Positions 1 to 9,025 of a DNA stretch of 20,295 nucleotides are shown here, piece after piece (position 1 is the stretch's first letter; every line of letters begins with the position of its first letter). Below the pieces are notes generated by a model that was not told the origin of the DNA, made no database searches, and worked only from the letters and a program-made list of their open reading frames with translations. A program made the translations under genes and the position numbers. Source of the stretch: a virus; the IMG/VR virus record IMGVR_UViG_3300002231_000753, positions 22,677 through 42,971 of that record; one strand, 5' to 3'.

Positions 1-1746
1 ATGAGGCCTGGGATGAGGTAACTAATATTGTTGGTTCTCCTCCATTTACCCCTGATCCGGTCACTGCTGATGTGTACCCCTTTGATGCCTCAGTTTGGGA
101 TTAACGATGATGAAGTGATAATTACCTATACCTATGAAGGTGATGACGGTGGTGGGGGCCTGGAAACTAAGTATGTGGACCATACTCATACTGTTCTCGG
201 TGTAACCCTAACAAACTGGGTTTACATGGTCACATACACGATAGATAGCGATGTGACGGCCGATATTAAATATTGGTTCTATGATCCAACTACCGGTACT
301 TATCCTGATCTGGATGCACCAGAGCCTGATGAGATGATAAGCCCATTCTACCCGGTAGTACCGATCCGTAGAGGTAGGCAGAATGTCATTGATGTTGGTT
401 CAGATGAGGAAGTACATTCATGTAAGCGCATAATGCAAAAGCTCGCCATAGATTATGAAACGTTAACCAATCAGATAACCGATCCCGCACTCAATCCAGG
501 GCTAGCACAGGAAGATGTAGATGTATTGGATTACATTTATATGCACTTTGCTATTAGCCTACGTACCGATACCGAGATGGGTACCCGGTATTTATATGAC
601 TTCTTTTTAGAACAAGCCAATACTGCTACATACACAGAAGGTGATTGGACTACTTGGGCCGCTAGTAGCCCCACAAGTCCTCCTCAGTACAATATCGTGA
701 ATGTAGAGGATGACATCTATCGGATAACCATTAAGTACGCGTATGCCTTGGTAGAAACCGCTCAAGTGGGGGTAATTGGTGAGGTAGGCGAGTATGAGAA
801 AACATTGGTAGATAATCCTGATATTGGGGTAGACAGTTTTACTTTTGTAGATGACTGTGACTTGATACTTCGGCTACAAACTAGTGCAACTGAATACACT
901 CAGATCACCGTGCACAGCATGTACCACAATACCATTGCATCACGAGGTTACTTAGTACAGCGAACCATTAAGAGTATCATTGCTTTAGAGGATGATACCT
1001 TCTTTATACCGTTAGCTAGGCACTTAACTGTACCTTACACCGGGGTTGAAGAGACTAAGCTGTACACAGAAGCCCTATCGATACTGATTTACACACTGCA
1101 GGAGTATGATCTTGAATGGTGGGAAACCCCTGAATTTGCTCAATTCCTGACGATAGTGGCATTCATATACTTTGTCTTCACGTTTGATCCTTCCGCATTT
1201 ACGCTAACGGGATTACTATTATTTATTGCTAAAGTAATACTGATTAATCTGACAGTAAATTGGATATCACAACAACTAAGTGCTGAAGATGCATTGAAAC
1301 TAGCATTCGTAATAGCGGTAGTTAGAGCATTCTCAGGTGATTCAACCGGGTTCACTAGTTTAATATTTGCAGAATCACTTATGTTTGCTGTAACAGCGCT
1401 TATCGGTGCAGCAAATAAGATAATTCAGGATGATTTCAAAGACTTATCGGATGAGTACTCCAATTTCTTGGAATCTGCTGAAGAGAAAAGCGAAGATCTG
1501 GAGAAGGCACACGAACTATTAGAATCAGATGGTATTGACCCCTACCTAATCATAGAAGGTAGCCCTTACTTCAATCCTAATGAATCTCCAGAGGCGTACT
1601 ATACTAGAACCATACACACCGGGAACCCTGGGGTGATATCATTGGATACTATTAGTTCTTATGTAGACGATGCTTTAAAATTACCAGAAGCAAATGACTC
1701 CCCATTACCCGTAACAGATATGAATAGAGGCTATTACTATGACTAA
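1..1746 (+). CDS. Large virion structural protein, 3' part (5' end outside window, one frame break)
   Basis: The gene is open at the left edge. From base 3 frame 3 reads EAWDEVTNIVGSPPFTPDPV and on to ASVWD, then meets TAA at 102-104. Frame 1 continues at once as NDDEVIITYTYEGDD and runs to 1746. Removing one T of the TT at 101-102 joins them as ASVWD-NDDEV, so an in-frame TTG at 28 is not the true start. The visible part is about 580 residues. It is acidic and rich in beta-type sequence with many Tyr/Thr/Asp. Near its C-terminal third it has strongly hydrophobic stretches (about nt 1135-1260 and 1290-1430), then a charged helical tail. It overlaps the next gene by 8 bases. Position upstream of the small virion protein and vRNAP suggests a virion or ejection protein of N4-like phages (gp53/gp54 neighbourhood). 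I do not recognise the family itself; function is inferred from context. Confidence 0.7.
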
Positions 1747-2227
1747 CAACACGAATCTCTCTATCGAGGATTTGGCAGGATTACTTAACTTTGATCCAAG
1801 TACGATAACTACCCCCGGTCAAATGAACCTCAGTGCTTATCAAGAAGGTATGCAAGCAGGTGGTGGAATGTTTCCTGGTATTGGTATGCCCAATTTAGAT
1901 GGCATAGATACTTCTATGTTCGGTGGAAATAATCAGCAAGCTCCTGGAGGCATGTCCAATGCTTGGGGCAATGTAAATAAATCATTAGCTACTATTGGCG
2001 GATTAGCCCAAGCATGGCAGGGCCTTAAGCAATTGGATCTAGCACGAGATCAATTCCGATTCCAGAAAGGCGCCTTTAATACTAATCTCGCTAACCAAGC
2101 CAAAGATGTTAATCGACGTTTGGGAGATCGCCAGAAAGCACGTATAGGTAGTTCTCGTGCAGGTGCATATGAATCAGTAGGTAAGTATCTAAACAAGCAC
2201 TCCGTATCTGGCGACCCAATCAGCTAA
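1739..2227 (+). CDS. Small Gly-rich virion protein, N4 gp52-like by position
   Basis: A 162-residue protein. The start ATG overlaps the end of the upstream gene and is preceded by AGAGG about 12 bases before it. Residues 1-75 are Gly/Met/Asn/Pro-rich and probably disordered (GGGMFPGIGMPNLDGIDTSM). Residues 76-140 form a helical segment with LAQAWQGLKQLDLARDQFRF followed by NQAKDVNRRLGDRQKAR. Short proteins with a low-complexity front and a '..L.LA.DQF.F.K...N.N..NQ...VN..L.DR...R' helix are common among internal virion proteins of N4-like and related podoviruses, sitting just upstream of the giant ejected proteins. That family link is from memory, not a search. It is probably packaged with, or ejected before, the vRNAP. 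The reading frame is intact. Confidence 0.65.
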   Translation: MTNNTNLSIEDLAGLLNFDPSTITTPGQMNLSAYQEGMQAGGGMFPGIGMPNLDGIDTSMFGGNNQQAPGGMSNAWGNVNKSLATIGGLAQAWQGLKQLDLARDQFRFQKGAFNTNLANQAKDVNRRLGDRQKARIGSSRAGAYESVGKYLNKHSVSGDPIS

Positions 2228-2239
2228 GAGGAAATAATC
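2228..2239 (+). promoter_or_regulatory. Strong ribosome binding site for the 500-aa virion protein
   Basis: GAGGAAATAATC lies between the TAA of the 162-aa gene (2225-2227) and the ATG at 2240. The GAGG core is a good Shine-Dalgarno at normal spacing and fixes the start of the downstream gene. The same stop + 11 bases + ATG block occurs on the - strand before the SSB-like gene. Confidence 0.7.
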
Positions 2240-3743
2240 ATGGCTACTCCTATTACTTGGAGAAATGTTAATGCCCCATCGTTTGGTGAATCCAATCGGT
2301 TAATGCAGTCCGGTGGTCAAGCACTTGCTGGAGGCATTAATTCGTTAGCTGGTGTTGCCAAGAATATGCAAGACCAAGTTAAACGTGAATATGATAAAGG
2401 TACTGCCACCAATACAGATGCTATCTTAGGTCAGATTGCCGGCATTAGTACTTTAGAAGATTTGGCTTCACAAAAAGATCAATTCTCTGATGCAGCTTTA
2501 CGTCAACGCTTCGGCGATCAAGCTGACTTTGGCGCGATACGTGCTGCTTTAGCAAACCGCGATAATCAAATCCGTAGTGATGTGGCTCAAGGTATTCAGC
2601 ATACAAATCTATTGGCTTCAGAAGCAGAGAAACCATTACTTAAACGGATCGATAGTTTACGGGCTCAAGGTAAGTTTACTGAGGCAACCGAACTTGCTAA
2701 AAATAGTGAAGGATTAGTTAATCCTGGTGCAGTAATAGAAGGCATCACTAAATCTAAACGTGCCGACACCGTATTTCGAAGAGAAGAAGATAAAATTGCC
2801 AGAGATAAATTTGGTAGTGATGCTATTCAAACTACGCTTAACATGAATGAAAATATTCTTGCTAAGAATAAACAAATAGCAGGTCAACTTGGTGTACCTA
2901 CAGATGAGTCAGGTAATTTAGTTGCTACTGGCAATATCATGATAGATGAAGCCAATCGCGTTAAAGCAGAACAAGCTGGTTGGCAACCACAAATGAGTAA
3001 AGCTCAGTTACGTGAAAATCTTGTAACCGATCTTAACTCTAAAAATCTTCGCACGAGTGAAATAGTTTCATCATTGAAAGCGTATGATCTTCAGCAAATT
3101 GAAGAGTCTCCAATAACTGCTTCTGAAAAAGCTAAAGAGAAGAAAATTCTAGAAAGAAAGTTCAGAGCAAATGCGAATGAAGCTAGAGTTGTGGATATGA
3201 ATATTGAACGTATTCAGAAAAATCCTAACTACACTCAATTCATGCAAGCTTATACTGACCAAGATCAAGTTGCAGATAAAGCTACTAACGATAACACTGC
3301 TATAAACTTGGCAGATGCAGGTAGCCGATTCGGTAATTTAAATGTTGGAGAATACAGTAGTAAAAGTGCAATAGCAGCAGACTTAAGAAGATTTAGGGAT
3401 CAAGGCCATCCTGAGTATGTCATATCTGCTGCCTTACGTGCCGGCACTATTACTGAAACAGATGATGATGGGAATACTGTTTCGTACCTAGATGAGAGTA
3501 AGTTCAAGAATGCAGTTAAAGATTATGGTAAAGGATCTGCTGAAGGGATAGAAACTAAAAGAAAAGTTAGATGGTTTGTATTCGAAGAAAGAAGGGCTAA
3601 TCTTAGATGAGCCCAATAAAGAGACTCGACAAGAAGCAATATTGCGTAGCAGTACTAGACAGAGTTTAAATAAAGTTCCAGGTTCTGAGTCAGATGCTAC
3701 TGCATTGTCGAAACTGATTAATCGAACGCTACAAGACTACTAA
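2240..3743 (+). CDS. Internal virion protein, coiled-coil rich, N4 gp51-like by position (one frame break)
   Basis: Frame 2 is open from ATG 2240 to a TGA at 3608-3610. However, the last residues of that frame (KRKVRWFVFEERRANLR) look wrong, and frame 3 from about 3552 reads KLKEKLDGLYSKKEGLILDE and then PNKETRQEAILRSSTRQSLN to a TAA at 3741-3743. Deleting one A of the AAAA at 3557-3560 joins the two as ETKEKLDGLYSKKEGLILDE, giving about 500 residues. The protein is Ala/Gln/Lys/Asp-rich and almost wholly helical, with long heptad-like stretches and a Gly/Ala-rich N-terminus (SGGQALAGGINSLAGVAK). This is typical of proteins stored inside podovirus heads and ejected with DNA. It ends 10 bases before the vRNAP ATG. 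No enzyme motif was seen; the role is inferred from composition and position. Confidence 0.65.
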
Positions 3744-3753
3744 GGTCACTTCT

Positions 3754-6700
3754 ATGTCCATAGATTCACTCAAGGGTATCCTAACAGGGGATGTTACGGA
3801 TACCTTTACTCCAAGAGATCCCGGCGTAACTACAGATCAACGATATAAATACGATCAACTTGCAGAAGTTTCCGCACAAAAGATCCGTGACATCGACGCT
3901 AAAGCTGAAGCTGCCCAGATAAAAGCTAAACAAGATCAGATGCTCAGAGATGAGTTAACTCGTTTCAGTATATCTGATGAAAACTTGGATACGCTTCCCG
4001 GACAAGTAGTTAACACAGTACTTGGTGCTGCTACAGGTTTGCCTAAACTTGCTGGGAGTGTGCTAACCTCTCCTGTTAAAGCGTATACCATTGGAGCTAA
4101 CATAAGTGTTCCTGAAGGCAGTCACGAGTTAAAAAAATCTATTGATGTTAAGAAAAAACGTATAGAGCATTTGAACGCTACTTTAGCTCGTGCCGAAGAA
4201 TTAGATGTATCTGAAGAACAACGTCAACGGTACCGCCAAGAGATTGATCTTCAGAAAGCTCAAGTAGCCTACACTCCAGAAGAAGAAGCGCTATTTTTAA
4301 ATACTGATCCCGATAACATCTATTCAACTAGTATTTACGATAAATTAAACAATATCCAAGAAATAGAAAAACAAATCGATTCTGTAGAAGAAGTATTTAA
4401 TTGGGCAAGTGATAACTTAGTTAATAGACGTGACATAGACATTGCTGCTGAACAAGGTACAGAAGAATTTAAAGATGTAGCTACAGAATTTGAAAAAGGT
4501 AATGTAGTTGCCGGTATAGGTGAATTCATTTCCGGTACCGGAAATGTCATCGCAGACAATCCTTCAGCTGCGGTATTAACTCTAGCTGAATCATTGCCAC
4601 ACATGTTTGCATTAGCTAAGAATGCTGCATTTAGTTTACCTGTTGCAGCTGAGACAGCTGATAAAGCTAGAGATGCATTCGTAAAAGAACATGATCGTGC
4701 TCCTAATGCAAAAGAGACAGCTATCATAGCTGGTTCCGCTTTAGCTGCTGCAGGATTAGATTTAGTAGGCGCAAGAGTAGCATTTAACCCTCTTAAATCT
4801 AAGGCAGACAGACAAGCTGCTGCATTAATCAAAGCTACTAAGAAGTCCTCTAAAGCTGCTAAGAGAGGTGCTACAGGTACTGCTATATATTCGACAGGAC
4901 AAGTAATAAAAGCTGCCGGTACTGAAGGCGGCACAGAAGCGCTACAAACCATGTTAGAGCAGTATGCAGGTAAGCAGGACATTACAAAGTTAGAAGGTGG
5001 GGAAGTCCTGACTGCAACCGCATTAGGTGCATCATCTGGTGGCGGAATATCCGTAGGCGTTAACGCCCCATCTGTTGCCAAGAAAGGTGCTAAAGCTACA
5101 AAAGAGACAGCCAAGAAAGTTAAAGAAGTTGCATCTGAAAAAATACAAAAAGATAAAGTATTACAGGAAGCAATTGAAACTGGGGATACCAGTGAAGTAA
5201 CCGATCCAGTTGATAAAATCAAAGCTGACATTAGTGAGAAAGCTGTACCTGAAGATTATGAGGATAAAGTTACTCATATAGGGCAAGTGTATTCTGAAGT
5301 TACAGAAATGGCTTCTACCCTGATAGAAGAAATTGATACAAAGGTAGCAAAAGGCGAAGCCATTCCAGAAGAAAATGAACGCCTAAGTGAAGTCTTACAA
5401 TTAGTTGAGCAGGTAAAAGGTTTACGTAAGCAGACTACAGTACAGCCTACAGAATTAGCTGAAGTAGTTAAGAGATTGGCTTCAATCAAAGAACCTACTG
5501 CACAAACTACAGAAGACGTAGCTACAGTGTTTGGATCGCATAGAGTGAATCCGGGTAGCGTTTCAATTGAACAGGCTGAAAGCATTCTAGAAAGTCCTGC
5601 AATAACCCCTGAAGAGAAACAAGAATTAACTGATTACATCGAGACTCGTAAAGATATAGGTCAAGTAAGCAGAGAAGTGTTTGAAGGCGGGGCTGGTTTT
5701 ATGGGTATCAATGAACATCAAGCCGATATCAATAGTGCTGTACGTGACGGTGACCAGAACTTAGTCGCTAAGAAGTTAGGCAGATTACAGGCTTTCGGTG
5801 AAAAGCATAAAGCTAAACTGAAAACTATGCAGGAAGGTTGGGATGCATTCATATCTATTAAAGATGGTTCCCCTATTCCTAATGCAGCGCAGATAGTAAA
5901 AGATGCTGAAGCAAAATTATCTACTGAAGTAGATCCAGCTACAAATAAGCCAATCGAGTTCAGATTTATTAAAGGTAAAACTGAAGGCGCCGGTACGCAA
6001 AAAATACTTAAGGCATTGCCGTATGAAATTGCTGCTATTAATTTAGCAATAAAAGAATCTCAAGGTGTCGCTAAAAGGGAACTTGGAAAAGAAGTTACTC
6101 CTACTGAGGCTAAAGCTAGTGTCAAAGAAACTAAGCCTAAAGCCAAATCAGAAGTTAAGTTTGAGCCTATTATTGATGCTGGCTTGGAAGAAGATACTGC
6201 TAAAGTAGAAGCCGAAAAAGAAGCACCTAAGTCTATAACTACTGAAGAAGATCGACAATCAACTATAACTAAAGCTGTTGATAGTGAACTCGATTTGAAA
6301 AATGTAGACGCAGGTAAAGCTGTTACGGCATTGTCTCGTCTATCTGCTGCTATTGCTAAGAATACTCGACTAGATACTGTAACCAAAATAAATGATTACA
6401 TTGCTGACGTTAAGAAAGGGTTTAACGAAGCATCTGAAGTTGGGTTTACTGCACCAGAGACTGTTACTCCTGCATATACTCGCGGGGTAGCCTTAGCCGA
6501 AACACTTGGCAAACTACGTACAACTGAGCCAGAAAAACCTGTTTCGTATTCTTTAGCAGAAACACTGGTATCAGAAAGAATCACTGCCCCAGAATTTACT
6601 ACTAAAAGCGGTGAAGCTGTTCCTTCCCAAAATATCAAAACTATGTTCAAAGCAGTTAAGGATCGTGTAGGAAATAACTACCTACAATCCATTCCTAACT

Positions 6701-8877
6701 TCTTTACAGCATTAGCGAATACTCCTGACTTGATCAAAGGGCTAACTGAAAATCAAAGCCATGCTCTAAATGAAATACAGAAATTTAATCAGTACATGAC
6801 TGATGCTTTATTCCGCCAGTTTCAGTTGTTGGATTCAAAGCGACTGTATAAAGATATGGTTCAATACTTTGTTGTCGAAGGGACTGACTATACTAAATCC
6901 AGTCCTGAATATAATAAAGACGTGCTTGAAGAAAACTTAGTTTCTGCAATCAATATGGTAGTACTTAATTGGTTGGCTACTCGATCGGTTGATACGCTGA
7001 CCAATAATGCAGACAGTATTGCTAAGTTTTTACACTTACCTAAAGACTCTATACCTACTCCAAATCAATTTGATATGTTAATTGATTCGGGCGTACATGA
7101 GGCAACGTTAGCTGAAAGCTTAGGTAAAGATATCGTCAGAACGTTAGGTATTACAGCTAAAGGGAGTGCCAAAGGAGAAGTAGAAGGCAATATGGAAATG
7201 TCTCTAGGACATCTCGCTATCGCAACTATGATAGAAGGCGGGTATGTCCAAAAGAGAAGCATAACTGCTGAAGACATGGAAGCCATTACTAAAGATGATA
7301 ATCGTATTGACGATAAGAATAAATACGTAGCAGAAAGGAGAGCAGAGACATTCTTTATACGTGCTATGAGCGAACCAGATCGGTATGGTAATCCCGTACT
7401 GCATAACGGTATACGTACATGGCAGGAACTCATCCGCAATTCAGAGAACATGCTTGAAGATGTATTCGGTATAGAGGCTCTTACTGAATATCCTACCTTG
7501 GATGCGCCTAAGCCTGTAACCCGTAAAATAAAACGCAGTACTCAACTTGCTCCTAAGAAAGTAGTTGAGATTACTAACAAACACCAAAATGAACCTAATA
7601 CGCTAAAAACAAATGTATTTGATATAGCGGAAAAGTTAACTAAAGAAAACTTATACGATATCAATGATTTTGAAACCAATCATGAAGCCAAAAATCCTAA
7701 AGGTTTGTGGAAAAGTATTGAAGGCAAGAACAGAGCAATAATAGCTGAAGTGGATCAGCTACTTGATTACGTAAAAGGTTTACCTAGTAAAGATACACCG
7801 TTCTTTATTCGCCATGAAATCTGGAAGAATATGCGTATCGGTATGTCTGGAATCATTAATCCACAAGGAAAGAAATTTCATAGACACTTGATAGGCAAAG
7901 CTACGCATGAAGTTGAAATTGATCCTAATAATACAGAAGAGTTAGAAGCATTCTATTTAGCTGTAGCACAGTCGTTAGGCGTATCAATAGATAAGCTATC
8001 GAAGAATGATGCTCTGAAAGAATTCAAAGAAATAATAATGCATCCTGCAATTGTTGAAGGCTTAAATGCTATTCAAGAATTGCAAGGTAAAGACGTTGCT
8101 GACATACCTCCAAATAAATTGGCTCAATTACAAAATGCAGTAGTTGCTGCTACTAAAGCCGGTGGAGAGAATACTCATTCGTTAGATGGTTTGGTTAACT
8201 ATGCGGAATATCTAAAGAGTGATGGTAAATTCAAGTCCAATATATCTATTGAAGTGGATGGTATTACTAACGGTATCACCATCGGCATGATTCAGTTATT
8301 TGCTGCTAATGATGTACCAGGAATGCTTAAACTACTTAAACGTGGTGGACTGTATTCAGGTAACACTACTAGCTATGCTGAATGGTATAGTCGAGTAGGT
8401 AGCAATGATAACTATGAATCCATGACCATAAAATGGCACGAAAGACTACAGACATATCGGGATAAAGTATCAGTCAAGAAAGATACAACTGAACTCGACA
8501 AACTTAATAGCTTAACTGTATTTGTAGGCGAGATGCTTAATCCTGATGGTACCGTATCTAAGATAGGTAGATCGTTAAGTAAAGATCCATCTATGGTTAC
8601 GAGTTACGGTGCAGGGTTCTTACGTGTAGTGAATGTATTCAGCGATTCCATTATAGATAATATCTATAAAACAATTGCTGAAAACAGAAATAAGCCACAA
8701 GAGTTAATTAAAATAGGGTACAACTTGGATACCATATTAGGTAAGCCAATAGGTACAACTCATCTGTCTCCAAACTCATTCACACAATTTGAATTATCTA
8801 ATAATGATATCCGCACATTACAAAAAGCCGTTAATGATTCATATGGTGCCGACGTTAAAGATTGCTGTCAAGTCTGA
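3754..8877 (+). CDS. vRNAP N-terminal domain and polymerase core through motif B (segment 1)
   Basis: Open for 1,707 codons from ATG 3754, which follows TAAGGTCACTTCT (AAGG as a weak Shine-Dalgarno). Residues 1-80 are charged. Residues about 85-115 and 250-430 contain Gly/Ala-rich amphipathic or hydrophobic stretches (GQVVNTVLGAATGLPKLAGS; NPSAAVLTLAESLPHMFALA; GTEGGTEALQTMLEQYAGK). Such sequence is common in phage ejection proteins that must cross the envelope. A long Lys/Glu/Val-rich helical region follows (about 440-900). The polymerase domain starts around 930-1000: R1361 with NPQGKK, D1502 (motif A) and R1606/K1610/Y1618 (motif B, exact R-x3-K-x7-YG). The frame ends in an unlikely ADVKDCCQV; dropping one T at 8862-8863 gives DVKDAVKSEYGKF and continues into the next frame. 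Several long antisense ORFs here are shadows of biased codon use. Confidence 0.88.
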   Translation: MSIDSLKGILTGDVTDTFTPRDPGVTTDQRYKYDQLAEVSAQKIRDIDAKAEAAQIKAKQDQMLRDELTRFSISDENLDTLPGQVVNTVLGAATGLPKLAGSVLTSPVKAYTIGANISVPEGSHELKKSIDVKKKRIEHLNATLARAEELDVSEEQRQRYRQEIDLQKAQVAYTPEEEALFLNTDPDNIYSTSIYDKLNNIQEIEKQIDSVEEVFNWASDNLVNRRDIDIAAEQGTEEFKDVATEFEKGNVVAGIGEFISGTGNVIADNPSAAVLTLAESLPHMFALAKNAAFSLPVAAETADKARDAFVKEHDRAPNAKETAIIAGSALAAAGLDLVGARVAFNPLKSKADRQAAALIKATKKSSKAAKRGATGTAIYSTGQVIKAAGTEGGTEALQTMLEQYAGKQDITKLEGGEVLTATALGASSGGGISVGVNAPSVAKKGAKATKETAKKVKEVASEKIQKDKVLQEAIETGDTSEVTDPVDKIKADISEKAVPEDYEDKVTHIGQVYSEVTEMASTLIEEIDTKVAKGEAIPEENERLSEVLQLVEQVKGLRKQTTVQPTELAEVVKRLASIKEPTAQTTEDVATVFGSHRVNPGSVSIEQAESILESPAITPEEKQELTDYIETRKDIGQVSREVFEGGAGFMGINEHQADINSAVRDGDQNLVAKKLGRLQAFGEKHKAKLKTMQEGWDAFISIKDGSPIPNAAQIVKDAEAKLSTEVDPATNKPIEFRFIKGKTEGAGTQKILKALPYEIAAINLAIKESQGVAKRELGKEVTPTEAKASVKETKPKAKSEVKFEPIIDAGLEEDTAKVEAEKEAPKSITTEEDRQSTITKAVDSELDLKNVDAGKAVTALSRLSAAIAKNTRLDTVTKINDYIADVKKGFNEASEVGFTAPETVTPAYTRGVALAETLGKLRTTEPEKPVSYSLAETLVSERITAPEFTTKSGEAVPSQNIKTMFKAVKDRVGNNYLQSIPNFFTALANTPDLIKGLTENQSHALNEIQKFNQYMTDALFRQFQLLDSKRLYKDMVQYFVVEGTDYTKSSPEYNKDVLEENLVSAINMVVLNWLATRSVDTLTNNADSIAKFLHLPKDSIPTPNQFDMLIDSGVHEATLAESLGKDIVRTLGITAKGSAKGEVEGNMEMSLGHLAIATMIEGGYVQKRSITAEDMEAITKDDNRIDDKNKYVAERRAETFFIRAMSEPDRYGNPVLHNGIRTWQELIRNSENMLEDVFGIEALTEYPTLDAPKPVTRKIKRSTQLAPKKVVEITNKHQNEPNTLKTNVFDIAEKLTKENLYDINDFETNHEAKNPKGLWKSIEGKNRAIIAEVDQLLDYVKGLPSKDTPFFIRHEIWKNMRIGMSGIINPQGKKFHRHLIGKATHEVEIDPNNTEELEAFYLAVAQSLGVSIDKLSKNDALKEFKEIIMHPAIVEGLNAIQELQGKDVADIPPNKLAQLQNAVVAATKAGGENTHSLDGLVNYAEYLKSDGKFKSNISIEVDGITNGITIGMIQLFAANDVPGMLKLLKRGGLYSGNTTSYAEWYSRVGSNDNYESMTIKWHERLQTYRDKVSVKKDTTELDKLNSLTVFVGEMLNPDGTVSKIGRSLSKDPSMVTSYGAGFLRVVNVFSDSIIDNIYKTIAENRNKPQELIKIGYNLDTILGKPIGTTHLSPNSFTQFELSNNDIRTLQKAVNDSYGADVKDCCQV

Positions 8878-9025
8878 ATATGGTAAGTTTGTAGAGCAAC
8901 GAGGTAAAATCGATGAAGCCCTACAACTGATGTTTAAAGGGTTCAAATTGCGCTATGAAGCAGAAGTAGAAAGAGCTACTGAAGCAAAGAATGGGGATTT
9001 ACCTACTCGTGAAGAGAAGACGTAA
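8863..9025 (+). CDS. vRNAP central fragment between the two frame breaks (segment 2)
   Basis: Frame 2 carries the bridge between motifs B and C: AVKSEYGKFVEQRGKIDEAL, then QLMFKGFKLRYEAEVERATE, then AKNGDLPTREEK, before TAA at 9023-9025. It is not an independent gene. Its content is helical and charged and fits the segment preceding motif C in N4-like vRNAPs. Only about 50 codons are genuine here; an upstream ATG at 8789 in this frame reads nonsense within segment 1. Confidence 0.7.

Noticed and set aside
4335-5231. 298-codon open frame on the - strand inside the vRNAP gene
   Set aside because: Antisense shadow of Ala/Lys/Glu-rich coding sequence; low-complexity Ser/Ala/Leu product, no Shine-Dalgarno, and opposite strand of a strongly supported gene.
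8862-8880. Programmed +1 frameshifting at the GTC-TGA and ACG-TAA stops
   Set aside because: Shifting exactly at the first stop would keep an unlikely DCCQV, whereas removing one T gives a natural DAVKSEYGKF. Similar +1 breaks occur in unrelated genes in both strands, so indel errors are simpler. Not fully excluded.
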